The notes below the pieces were generated by a model. It searched no databases and was not told the DNA's origin. It was given only the letters and a program-made list of their open reading frames with translations. The position numbers and the translations under genes are program-made. A DNA stretch of 64,000 nucleotides from NCBI GenBank assembly GCA_030620095.1, contig JAUTXW010004699.1, positions 558,001 through 622,000 on the forward strand, given 5' to 3'. Source of the DNA: Kuschelorhynchus macadamiae. Its lineage: Eukaryota > Arthropoda > Insecta > Coleoptera > Curculionidae. Shown one piece after another: positions 24,401 to 42,414 of this stretch (the stretch's first letter is position 1; every line of letters begins with the position of its first letter).

Positions 24401-25347
24401 CGACTTGACAAATGGGCAAATAAATCCGAAAAGGTTGGTTCATCAGGTTTTACTCTTTTTCACGTTATTTTTTATGTTCTTTGCAATAGCTGAAAAATAT
24501 ACCTTTTTAATCTCATAAATATTAACTATTACTAAATAAATCAAATAAACTGCTAATCAATTGTAAGAAACAATTTAGTGCGTTTTTTGTGGTGAATACT
24601 ATAACTTTAATTATGCTAGAGTCCAGATAGCTTTATGTAAAAATTGTCAATGCTTATTATACCGGGTATTAAATAACTTGTTACAAAAGCATTATTAAAT
24701 GCGTTAAATATGAAATATTTTGCGATGTCGACTAAGAGACTACAACATTTCCTTGAACAAAGAACTTCTCAAAGAATATTTGCAAGATTAAATATTGGTG
24801 GTGCTACTTGCTCTATATGCGAGTAAGAAATCTTAGTTAAGGGTCTGAAGTTAAACCAAATGAAGTTTCCATGTGCAGACGAGGTAAACAATAGGAAATT
24901 ATAAAACAGCTATTTACTTAACTTCAATGTTTCGGTGATCGAGAAATATTTCTTAGTAGTATTAACTGAAAATCAAGCTTCTTAAGCAAAATTTTCAATG
25001 TAGACAAAATAACTGCAATAGTTGCTTACCACCAACCGGCGTTATCAACCTCACATTTTCAACTGTGAGACCTTTACTAGTTTTTGCACCGTTTGGTTAT
25101 TTAAAGCATTCTAGCTAGCGTAATGGATAAATAAATCTAACGAAAAGCCCGTTTTCAGGAAATGTACTGTTAAATAATTTTCCAGCTCCATGTCAAGTTT
25201 ATTTTACGTGTTGAAATAAAAGAGCTTTTAGCTTAGAAAAAAATATAAACGAGAACTACGTATATGTCGAGAACTTTTAACGTTATAATCCAAAGTTTCG
25301 TCCTGTAAAATGTTATATTCGCGTTTAAGGAAAGTAAATGGCAGTAA
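21466..25347. other. 3.9 kb AT-rich DNA without recognisable gene
   Basis: No gene, RNA or repeat copy is recognised except CACCCTGTAT-type words at about 21893 and 24304 that look like isolated Tc1/mariner ends. A 60-codon and a 73-codon frame overlap at 24207-24493 and are not called. Confidence 0.4.
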
Positions 25348-25739
<392 letters not shown>

Positions 25740-25773
25740 TTTTGATAAAGATGTGTGAGAGCGCATTTTATCG

Positions 25774-25902
<129 letters not shown>

Positions 25903-25955
25903 AGTATGTTTTCATTCCACGTACACCAACGTCATAACAAGAAAATAATCCTTGT

Positions 25956-29150
<3,195 letters not shown>

Positions 29151-30044
29151 ATGATGTTACTTTAAATTGCTTTCTCGCTTTTTAGCGTGTGCATGTTTTT
29201 AGTACAAATCTCAGCGCCCGAATAAGTAGACACAAATAGAATAGTTTTTTGCTTAACAACGCAAAAGCAATTTGTGCGGCATGTAAGATGTGTTTCATGT
29301 GCGGATTGTAGGTTTTTTGTATAGTTAAATATGTTTTTAAATATGACAACTATTTTAAACAAGTACTTCAATTATGAAATACAATACTTAATATATTTCT
29401 AAAATTACACAGTTATACAAGATTTGTTCACCTTAAGTTTCCCGTACTTTCCTGCGATAAACATTTCTAATCTTTGCCCTTGAAATATATTTAACTTTGT
29501 TTGATACAGAGAAAGTTTTATGACAAGGAAAATTCTGTCAAAATGGTTTTATCTATATTTTACTCAAGTACCTACCCGGAACTTACCTTATAATAAATCG
29601 TTTTCTGAAGAAAATATAAAGATACAGCAATATATATAATATATAGATTAATTTATATTAAGTACATATTATGTACTTAATATGCTACTTTTTTATGTTG
29701 CTTGTGAAGCTAAAAGGTATCGTTATCTAAAATATTCTTTTTGCGCACGTTCATATAAGAATGTATGACAAACATCTGTATTATCTAACATGCATTTAGA
29801 TTGAGACAAACGAATATTTTTCATCTCTTCACCTAAACATGTTTAAAACCATATTGGACATATAATAACAGTCATTTATATAGCATACTTACTCAAATAA
29901 AGCCACTGGTTATAGTACAGTAAGTATACCATTTTATATGTTGTTTTATTTGTTATTATTTTTTGCTTTTCATAACGTTATTGACATAGTCTTAAAAAAA
30001 ACAAATTACATCGTTTGTTATTTTTTTAAGCAGTTTATTGGACC

Positions 30045-30435
30045 CGCCATTTGGTTTTACATTCAGGATTCGCATTAAAAAAGTTTATCTCCCTGTCACA
30101 CGTTTCTATTTTTTTTGCAACTGATTTTTTAAACCTTTGAATATGGCACCATTTTGTTCCACTATCATGGCTTAATGCCAAAATTTATCAGTTTTAATTA
30201 TGAGTTTTTACATTTTATTTGGCCGCCATTTTATTCCGCCATCTGGGATTTTCACTATTTTAACCCCATATGAGCTTTGAATTTTAAGTAAAATTTGAGG
30301 TAAATGAATAAGTAGCTTTTATCTATGCCGCGTACAAACAAACCGACAGACCGACGGAAATGGGAGAACGTGTTTCTCAGATTCAAGATCCGCAAAAACG
30401 TCGGAGGGTGATTTTTTACCATTACAATAGATTAT
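30045..30435 (-). repeat. Dispersed repeat R-A copy
   Basis: The minus-strand head at 30435 (GTAATGGTAAAAAATCACCC) is followed by a CCGTCGGTCTGTCGG block near 30350 and by units ending in GCCGCCATTTTATTCCGCC (30219 region), GCACCATTTTGTTCCAC (30147) and CCCGCCATTTGG (30045). The order is the same as in the 1020-1786 copy, with fewer units. Confidence 0.7.
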
Positions 30436-34302
<3,867 letters not shown>

Positions 34303-34470
34303 TCTACAGGGTGTCTAAAATAAGACGCCCTGCTCTATTATCTGGAGAATCAAATAAAAATAGAGGAATCATTTATTATCAAGTATTTCTTTGTTTCTCT
34401 GAAATTTTTATTTATTTTACTTCTATTTATATATAATATAAATTTTTGTTTTAAATAGGGCAACCTATAG
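34303..34470 (+). mobile_element. Small MITE, copy 1
   Basis: Begins TACAGGGTGTCTAAAATAAG and ends TTTTAAATAGGGCAACCTA, imperfect inverted ends related by GTG/GCC-CTATTTAAAA. The interior (for example AAAAATAGAGGAATC and ATTATCAAGTATTTCTTTG) is the reverse complement of 39370-39470. No coding capacity. Confidence 0.5.
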
Positions 34471-34812
34471 TCATGGAGCTCACGACCAAAATTTGAATTC
34501 ATCGATGCGCTTCTGATTAACTTGATACATGGTTAATTATTACCCTGTGATACCACTACTAGATTTGTCCAGCCGGTGAGGGTAGAAGTTAGAAAAAATT
34601 AAAGTTATATGTAAACTGGTCCTTGCGGTCTGACATGGATCTTAAATATCAGAATGCCTCTATTTTTGCACACTTTTTTGGCTAAGAGTTATTCATGCAG
34701 CAATTCAGACGTGCAGCGACGAGTTCACATACATTCTATTTCTTGCAACTTCCTTCCTCCACCACTACAGCATCGAATATAGTACATATATTTTTCAAAT
34801 ATATATACTTTT
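34471..34812. other. Unassigned DNA
   Basis: No gene or repeat copy recognised. Confidence 0.4.
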
Positions 34813-34850
34813 CAGGGTCCCTAGATGCCAAAAAACATGTGTTTTTGATA
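34813..34850 (+). repeat. Dispersed repeat R-A, head fragment
   Basis: TTCAGGGTCCCTAGATGCCA followed by AAAAACATGTGTTTT matches the head of R-A at 46268 and 38574. The body is absent. Confidence 0.55.
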
Positions 34851-35290
34851 AGTACAGGGATGTAACTAAGTCCCATTTGAGGGGAGGAGCTCCAATTTTA
34901 AAAAATGCAGGTATGAGAGGGAATAAAACAACACACACTAGACAAGTTTAACATTTATGTGCACAAGCTGCGTTTGTTCCAATACTATATGTCATTGTAA
35001 TTATATAAACAAATAGAATTTAAATAAAATATAGCCTTATTCTAGTTGAAAAACTGTTTCGATTTACATTGTTGTCTTTTTTGATATAGATTAATGGTAT
35101 ATTAGTGAAACATTTAGCATATAACTGGATAAACACACATACGTCCATGTTAAGAATTGCGATACACCTTTTTAAAAGATGGTACAACAGTAACGTACAA
35201 TCAACTTAAAAATGTCGCGAATTTTAACGTTGGATACAACGTGATATCTTCAACTTTAAAAAAGTTAGTAATATTGCTTGAAAACAAGCG

Positions 35291-35480
35291 TTATAAATTA
35301 CGTTTAAACAGGATTCTACGAGAACCTTTAATCAATGTTAAGAAAATGGTAATTTTTTTCGAAAATGTACACTTTTCAATAAGATTTACAAATTACGATC
35401 AAATATGATTCTAGGAGAACCTTTAATAAACGTTGAATAAAATTTTGCATTTTTGCACATTTTTGCGAGGTTTTCTTTTA
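35291..35480 (+). repeat. Two degenerate ~95 bp tandem units
   Basis: TTATAAATTACG at 35291 and TTACAAATTACG at 35386 each lead into an AGGATTCTACGAGAACCTTT or ATGATTCTAGGAGAACCTTT stretch, 95 bp apart. An 83-codon frame spanning the first unit is not supported as a gene. Confidence 0.5.
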
Positions 35481-35931
35481 ACGTAATCTCAACTACACGA
35501 TTTGTATTAGTTTCCATACAAAGGCATAAAATAAATAAAACAATTTCTTTAAACACATTTATTTTTAGAAATATGTATAAATATATTGTATAATAGCCAA
35601 CTAAAATAAACGTTTTCAAGTGCCGATTTGACAACTTATAATGAAAAAATTAGGAATATTAATGTATCAGGCCTTAAATAAAAACTTGTATAAGGATAAA
35701 GGTTAAAAAACTTAAAACCTACACCAATATATTTATATAATATGTTGTGGAATCAGCACAAGAACAATCTAGATATAAGTTACATATTATTATTTTAGAT
35801 GAAATCAAATGTATGTAATACTTTGTTTATGATAACAAATGCCTTAATTTTGTAACTTTTTGGTATGATTTGGGGCCAAAAGCATATATATTATTCATAA
35901 AAACAGAAATATAAAACTCAGACTTAAATAA

Positions 35932-36449
35932 ATCTATTCTTCTTAACAACCTTGTTGCAGAATGTTTCAACTACTCGTTTACGCTCCATGCTACTCTCAT
36001 ATCGTTTTTTTCGTTAGTAGAAAAATTAAGTTTTGCGCCTTCCGAAAATTGAAACAATGAAGTTTGCTCAAAGTTTATAAGTTACTTGTCTTTTTTACCG
36101 TAAATAATAGTCATAGTGGTGGTTCCCTCAAAACTGACTTTGTGGTGCCGCCCTTTCCAATTAATTTGGTTTCCCAGTTCATTTCTTATCAAGAACTTCA
36201 TTCCTACTGAAAACGAGTAACCAAACATACCAAATATTGATTGACAATTGGGTCCTGCTTTACTATTTTTTCAAAGTCTAGAAATTATTCGTATAACCTG
36301 AGTGGTAAAGAGGGCAGATTTTCCGGTGCTATTAGTTTTTCCATGGCAAGTTTCTTAATATATCGAAGAATTTTCTGCATTGTTAAAAGGATTTGGTCAT
36401 TGGTAGTTTGTAATGCAGCCAGACTATTAACACTGTGTGCTGAAAATCT
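35932..36449 (-). pseudogene. DUF4806-like protein, degraded
   Basis: The minus-strand frame from 36449 reads NDQILLTMQKILRYIKKLA, a helical stretch that precedes DUF4806 in insect proteins, then APENLPSLPLRLYE and a TAA, then FLDFEKIVKQDP and NQYL. After a frameshift the domain core is clear: MKFLIRNELGNQINWKGRHH, then KVSFEG and IIYG, matching the N-E-L-x-x-x-x-N-W-x-G-R-x-x-K-x-x-F signature, to a TAA at 36082-36084. A further piece down to about 35932 (STNEKNDMRVAWSVNE, stop, LKHSATRLLRR) fits the usual helical tail. TTTTAG directly before 36449 could be a splice acceptor. DUF4806 genes are expanded in insects and often TE-associated; function unknown. At least two stops and one frameshift. 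Confidence 0.55.
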
Positions 36450-37139
36450 CTAAAATTACAGTGGTTTATTAAAGTGTACCTATATGGATCTAATAAATTA
36501 AATTTTTTATAATGACCTTTATAATAATCACTTAAACACACACGTATTCTCAGTAGGGCAATTACAATTCAATTTTTTCTATTAAAAACGAACCAAATTA
36601 AAACAAATGAAACCTACAAACCAGCTACCCTTGACCCATGTCAGATAAATGATGCAACATCATGCAAATTTAACACTCGCTTGGTATCGTGATTTGCTTT
36701 CGACCAATCAAATGGTTACTACTAAAGCGTAGTTGCGAACATATGTGTAAAAGAAGTTTGTTTTGTACGTTATTTAACTAGCTTATAAATGCGTTTTACT
36801 AAGGGGATGCGGATGAAAATTGATTAGAATTAATATGTTGGTTTTAACACCCTATTTATTGAAAAAATTAAAACAGCACAGAAAAAGGAAAATATAGGAT
36901 AACGTATAACGTTTTTAAAAATTCTATGTGGGTATTTTCTTGCCTTAAATTAGATCAGTTTTTATCATTATTTCTGCATTATTTGTATCCGTATTTTAAA
37001 TTGTTACTTAAATGTTTCTGCTTTATATATTTAAAAAAATATATATGACAAAATGCACCTTTTCAAAACGTTTAATGAGAAAAGTAAATTAACGGTTTTA
37101 ACTTAGGTTGTTAAATCCTTGGTAAAATACATTTTTGTA
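36450..37139. other. AT-rich DNA without recognisable gene
   Basis: Nothing firm. It lies upstream of the minus-strand DUF4806 remnant and contains CGACCAATCAAATGG near 36704, a CCAAT-like word of uncertain meaning. Confidence 0.35.
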
Positions 37140-37850
37140 TTTTAGTACAAAATATACGTACTACCATAGGTGTTCTTATTTCGTTCATAAAACGTTTGCA
37201 AATACATCAATTCCTGTTTTCAGATCAGAACCACGTATTTTAAACGTTTGAGGATAGCGCTGTTTCGTCTACATTACTGAATGTTTCTAACACGTTTATT
37301 ACGTTACCACAATACAAAGAATAAGTACATACAAACGTTTCATAAACGTTCGCACGAGAAGTCTTCCAATGATTTTGGTATTTCGTTTAGACAATATTTG
37401 CAAATGCATCGATTCCTTTTTGCGCCTTAGAATCACGTATTTCTAACGTTTAAGGTCATAGTTCTATTTCCTACATGATTTAACGTTTCTAAAACGTGTA
37501 TACTCTATCACAATACAGTGAGTAGGTACCTGCAAACGTTTCTTAGACGTTTATATGAGAATTGGTATTCATATGCCATTCATACGACATTTGTAACCAT
37601 ATCGCTTCCTTTTTCTAGATTAAAGCCACGTAATTCTAACGTTTAAGGGTACCGTCGTCGTTTTCCTAATATTACTCATCGTTTGTAACACGTTGCTTAA
37701 GATACCATTTCTTTCCATAAAGTCATTATAAGACGTTTAGCAGAACACTTCTTCCATTTTCTGGAATAAAATTACGTTTGTCTAACGTTGTGAACGCAAC
37801 GTTGCTTTCCTAACACTTTATTAACAGTTACTTTTCTCACCTACGACGGT
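37140..37850. repeat. AACGTT-rich degenerate tandem array, ~195 bp period
   Basis: Units start with TTGCAAATACATCAATTCCT (about 37196), TTGCAAATGCATCGATTCCT (about 37398) and TTGTAACCATATCGCTTCCT (about 37590), so they are 190-200 bp apart. Each unit repeats the order CACGTAT.T.TAACGTTT.AGG, ..TAACGTTTCTAACACGT and TACAAACGTTTC.TA.ACGTT. The palindromic word AACGTT occurs many times. A decayed fourth unit runs to about 37850. No coding capacity. Confidence 0.75.
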
Positions 37851-38550
37851 TTATCAACCAATGGCGCGTTACAAACACGTAATTTAAACGTGCATGTGTT
37901 TATTGGGGAAGATACTGGTAATATTACCAGTAGAAATATCCTAAAGTGCATACAAGTTTATGAAAATTTGTAAAAACTTGTTTGACAACCAATTTTTTAA
38001 TAAAACCATAAGTGCTTATCAACTGAAAAAATTACGAACGAGCGCCCGCAGGGCGAGGTATTTTTTCTGGTAACATACACGAATGCTTTTATTCTTTAAA
38101 TGGTATTGCACGAGTGATATTTTGATAAAGAAAATCGCAAGTGGAAATTAAATTTTGAACTAATTTGGATTATTTTATTATAATATAACACAACTAACAA
38201 AATAATTTGACAGCTAAATTATAGCGGCAAATTTCTTCACAGTTATATTTTCACTTAATAATTTGATCAGTTGCCATGGTCAATTATTGGTGTAATTTGC
38301 AGAAGTTATATTCTTGCTGAAATAATTTAAAAAGATTAGAAAATGTGGACTGAGATTTCTTTATGTATTGTTCCAGAGAAAGTTTGGTTTTATCTGAGGT
38401 ATTGTATAAACATAAAAAATCATAAAATTCTGCTATTTCTGTTTTTCTTTATTTTATATTTGTATATTTTACAAAAAAGGACACAGAAATCCGCAAACAC
38501 TTTTAAACATCAACTGAAAATGCACTGAAATCATTTTATTGTTTGTAATC
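37851..38550. other. AT-rich DNA; small GCCCGCAGGGC hairpin
   Basis: GCGCCCGCAGGGCGAG at 38042-38057 forms a short hairpin similar to the one in the hammerhead-like motif at 4929, but no GAAAC follows. No gene recognised. Confidence 0.35.
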
Positions 38551-38780
38551 GTGAAAAAATCACTCTTGTTTTAGCGTCCCTAGACGCCAAAACATGTTTT
38601 ATTTATCAATCCCGTCGGTTCGTCTGTAGGTCTGTCTGTCACTTACCAGTTTGACTTCAAATTTTAGTCAAAAATGGAGGGTTATATGGGGATGACCTCC
38701 TAATAATCAAAATCTAATATGCCAGAACTAGATGGCGGCCTAGTGGAACGTAAAAAAAACTAATTATCCAATTTACTTCA
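38551..38780 (+). repeat. Dispersed repeat R-A copy
   Basis: Head CGTGAAAAAATCACTC at 38551, GCGTCCCTAGACGCC at 38574, CCGTCGG then CTGTCTGTC near 38608-38640, then ACTTCAAATTTTAGTCAAAA and one unit with GATGGCGGCCTAGTGGAACG. Confidence 0.7.
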
Positions 38781-39317
38781 AATTTTGCGCATAAATCAAG
38801 TACTACATAAAAAGAATTGGTAAAATATTGGAAAGAATTCAATATGATGAAAGAAAATGTTTGAAAAGATGGCATATGCGTCACTAAATGACTACGTACT
38901 AAACTAAATTGGTTCACTATAAAAGGAAAGAATTAAAACGAGAGAAGTTCCGGGTACAGGAAATATACCGATTTTTTAAATTTCGTTACAGCAAAAAAAA
39001 AGAAAGAGGTTGGTTTTTTTTTTCAGCCTAATCTCGAGTATTAAAGCCTAAAAAATTTACAACATGGCCACGTTTTGCTATCTTCTTTTTTAAATGTTTT
39101 ATATTGATTTCAAATAGAGTATTAAACAACAATTTTAGCGATATAACAATATGGAACAACGACTCACCGTTTAAAGTAGCCTGGTATTTGGTGTGTTTTC
39201 ATATCAAAGCTTCCAAACTGACTTCTTTATAAATACGATAAACGAAAAATGGCAACGTTGTCACTTTTTTCATTAAACTCTTTTTTCAATGGACTATAAT
39301 AATGAGCTGTAATAATA
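38781..39317. other. AT-rich DNA without recognisable gene
   Basis: Nothing recognised. Confidence 0.4.
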
Positions 39318-39812
39318 TATAGGGTGTCCTATCTAAAATAAGAAAGTTCATATCAGGCCAGTGAAATTGCAATATACTGCATAAATAAAAATACAATAAA
39401 TTAAAATTTCAAAAGAAACGATAAATACTTGTCATTAAATTTTTCCTCTATATTTTATGGTCTCCCAGTTAAGTTTTAATAGACCCTTTACAAGTTTTAA
39501 TTTGAAATGGCATTGACGCCTCTTGTAAGTTGAGGGCTCAAAAAAAAACTGAAAATATTTTGACAGTTTAAAACTGCAAAAAAACAAACTAACGGTAACT
39601 AGACAAATGAAAATGATATACAATTTAACCAATGTTTAAGCAATTCTTATTGGCTGGAGTGTGCTCCTGTAAAATATTCAAGAAAATTTAGGTACAAAAA
39701 TTGTTGGTTTAATTTAATTATTGTTAATATATTAAAATATATCTTACGTATATATGGTGTTTATATTGCCCTAAGTATCAAATTTGTTATTTTAAATAGG
39801 GCACCCGGTGCA
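39318..39812 (-). mobile_element. Larger relative of the 34303 MITE, opposite orientation
   Basis: Ends are TATAGGGTGTCCTATCTAAA at left and the complement of ACCGGGTGCCCTATTTAAAA at right. The interior 39370-39470 is the inverted equivalent of 34340-34420. The extra ~330 bp has no recognised content. Limits are approximate. Confidence 0.45.
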
Positions 39813-40880
39813 TGCAACAATATGTGATAGGATAGATCTGAGATGTTGCATATTTGCTTTACTAGAAGTTATCTTCTGCATTTCACGTATATTTAAAATG
39901 ATATAACTGAAATACTCGAATAGTTATTTTTTAAATTCTTTAGAGCAAAATAGAAAGGAATAAAGGTATTCTCTAATTTATAATCTATATATTTTGTATA
40001 ACAAAAAGAAATGGTTCGGGATTGCCAAGTTTTGAGTTTTAATGAAAATAAACTTAAACTTATTTAGACACCGCAGTTATCGCATTTATCTCCTCGAACC
40101 TTCTTTTAGTTGCTTGGATATCAGAAGACAATAAAAAAATACATTTCAGAAAGGATATCAAACTCCCGTTATATCATCATTACTTATTTACATGCCATAT
40201 ATACTTTAAATTTATATTTTGCGATATGAGACGAGATAAATTTTATTAGAACTTTACGTACCGTTCATCACTAACTGAGAGGTAACGTAAATTTAATATC
40301 TTCAGGAGATACTTAAATTAACTGAAATGAATAATGAAACTCATCATAATATAGAACAATAAACTGTAACTGTGCAATAATTCCGTGCAATCTCTCCCGA
40401 TTCTAATTTAGGCCATAAAATTTAGTTTAAATTGGATTGCCTGTCTTTATATAAGGTAGCTCGTGTCATCGTAAAAATGCAAATGTAAACCAACTTTCTG
40501 TTTCTAGGGGATTTCATCCTACCGACGTTATTTTTAAAGTTACAAAAAATGCATAATTTGTAGAATTTTCTAGTAAAAGGTTTTGCATTTGTGGTGTCAT
40601 TTTAATTTTATTAAAAAACATATTTCTTACTAACAACGTAAAATTATTTTTATTTCAATTCAAAATGCAAACTCTCTGATTTCGCGAATAAAATATTAGT
40701 GCGAATATCAAGTATTCGTTCGATTATTGTTTTGCTCCGTTAAATAGATCGATCGAATATCGAGTGTTAATTCGAACTTATTTAATGAAACTTATGCTGT
40801 AGTGTTCCTTATAGATTTGTGGGTGTATAACTTAAATTCGATACCGGTCGTAATTATATAGTAAATTAAATAATTATACA
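39813..40880. other. AT-rich DNA, possibly LINE X 5' region at its right end
   Basis: No gene recognised. The last few hundred bases, richer in GAATA and TTCGAT words, may be 5' untranslated sequence of LINE X. Confidence 0.35.
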
Positions 40881-41694
40881 ATGCATACGTGTAAATTATG
40901 TGACGAACCGATAAATCGTAAAAAATCTGGAGCCCAATGTAGTGGTTTTTGTGTTCGGTATATCCACGGCGATTGTATAGGTTTTGTAAGCTTTAAATTT
41001 GACGTTCTCCGCATGAAAGGTGTCACGTTGAAGAATGTTCTTTAACACCTGCCAGCATTAGACCGCGTACGTCGTTGAGCGCACATTCTAATCGCAGCGA
41101 ATCCTTCCAACGATATAATGGGTGCCATCAATGGTTTGCAGGAACAATTAAAACTAGTTCAGGAGAGCAATCAGCTCTTATGGACTGTGAATTTTTGCAG
41201 TAGCAAAATAAAGGACGGAGTATCGTAAGAAAATTGATAGATAGGTCACCGATAACAAAAAACATGTCTCTGAGGTTCAACCCCTTGATACCACGTTCAA
41301 CGACTTGCAAAGATCTAGGTCTCAGAAAATCCAATTCAATGGATTGTTGAGAAGGAAAACGAAAACCTTATATCGGTACTTAGAAGAACTGAGAACTATA
41401 TTGAGAACAATATTAATCCTGAAAAGGTTGAGTACGCTCATAGAGTTCAGACTAACAAGAACTCCAAAAACCAGGTTAAAAATATTATGGTGCTCTATTA
41501 TTACGTTTTTCCGATGAAAATCGACAGTCTTTATGATAGTTTGTATATAAACGAACATTTTATGTTTATTTATGGAAATTAGAGTCGCTGCCAGAGACAA
41601 GAACTACAAGTTCTTATGGACAAAAAATAGCTCTGTTTTCGTCAGAAAAAATAAAACTTCTAGGACTTTTGATAAAGGGTTCGGCTTCTATTAG
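40881..41694 (+). pseudogene. LINE X ORF1 with PHD finger, degraded
   Basis: ATG at 40881 opens MHTCKLCDEPINRKKSG, then QCSGFCVRYIHGDCIGF, a PHD-type zinc finger (C-x2-C, C-x3-C, H-x2-C) as found at the N-terminus of ORF1 in CR1-group LINEs. The frame stops after about 55 codons. The middle is frameshifted beyond reading. The C-terminal end reappears as RVAARDKNYKFLWTKNSSVF, then VRKNKTSR, and stops at 41692-41694, the usual end of these ORF1 proteins. ORF1 proteins bind element RNA in the retrotransposition particle. This copy cannot make one. Confidence 0.65.
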
Positions 41695-41744
41695 CAGTAT
41701 GTAAAGCAAGAATTATTTTAGTAATAATATAAATCAAAATTTAA

Positions 41745-42345
41745 ATGGAAATGGAGCAAACATTGCATATATTCTATAAGAAAACTAGGGGACTTAAGGC
41801 TAAGACCCAAGATTTTTTTCGTAGTTTGTTATCTACACACTTTCATATAATGTGCTTGACGGAGATGTGGTTGAGATATGGGTTGCTGTCATACAAGCTC
41901 CTCATAAGTGAATATGACATTTTTCGGCGTGATCGCGAAAGTGCATATTCCTTGAAAAGGAATGGTGGCAGAGTGTTAGTGGCACTAAAAAGTGATCTTC
42001 AGGCCAGTCGTTGCGTGAACTTAAAATCTGATGCTGAGGATGTCTGAGTCTCGATCCAGAAGGCTAATAGCGAAAAAGTGTTCATTTGCTTGTATCTACG
42101 TTCCTGCAGGTGACAGCATTGCTTTAATTTCTTTTACAAATAAAATATATTCTCTTACACAAAAGTACGGTTATAGTAGTGTGCGATTTTAATTTAGCTA
42201 ATGTTAATTGGTGGGAGGTTAATAAGGAAACTTATTTTCATGCAATTAATGTAGACGATAGGGCATCCCCCAATTTAACAACATATTAAACATCAATAAT
42301 AGGGTTTTAGATTTAGTATTATGTAGTAACATAAGCATCATTAAG
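41745..42345 (+). pseudogene. LINE X ORF2, APE-like endonuclease part, degraded
   Basis: The frame from 41745 reads TRGLKAKTQDFFRSLLS, MCLTEMWL (the L-T-E-T-W motif with the catalytic Glu) and RVLVALKSDLQASRCV, before a TGA at 42045. Frameshifted continuations include ICLYLRSC (for I-Y-I-P-P) and a CDFNLA-like block near 42180 (the G-D-F-N motif), then NNRVLDLVLCSN near 42310. Sequence of this family stops around 42345-42395, where LINE Y begins. Catalytic motifs are recognisable but the frame is broken several times. Confidence 0.65.
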
Positions 42346-42414
42346 CATTTTCCTTAAATTCATAAGAAATAAATTGCTCACTTCTCAAGCTCGTAGGGTC
42401 AGCAGTTCTGGTAG

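Noticed and set aside
37140..37850. CRISPR-like array
   Set aside because: Units are long, degenerate and directly adjacent, with no constant short repeat and variable spacer pattern; eukaryotic tandem repeat.
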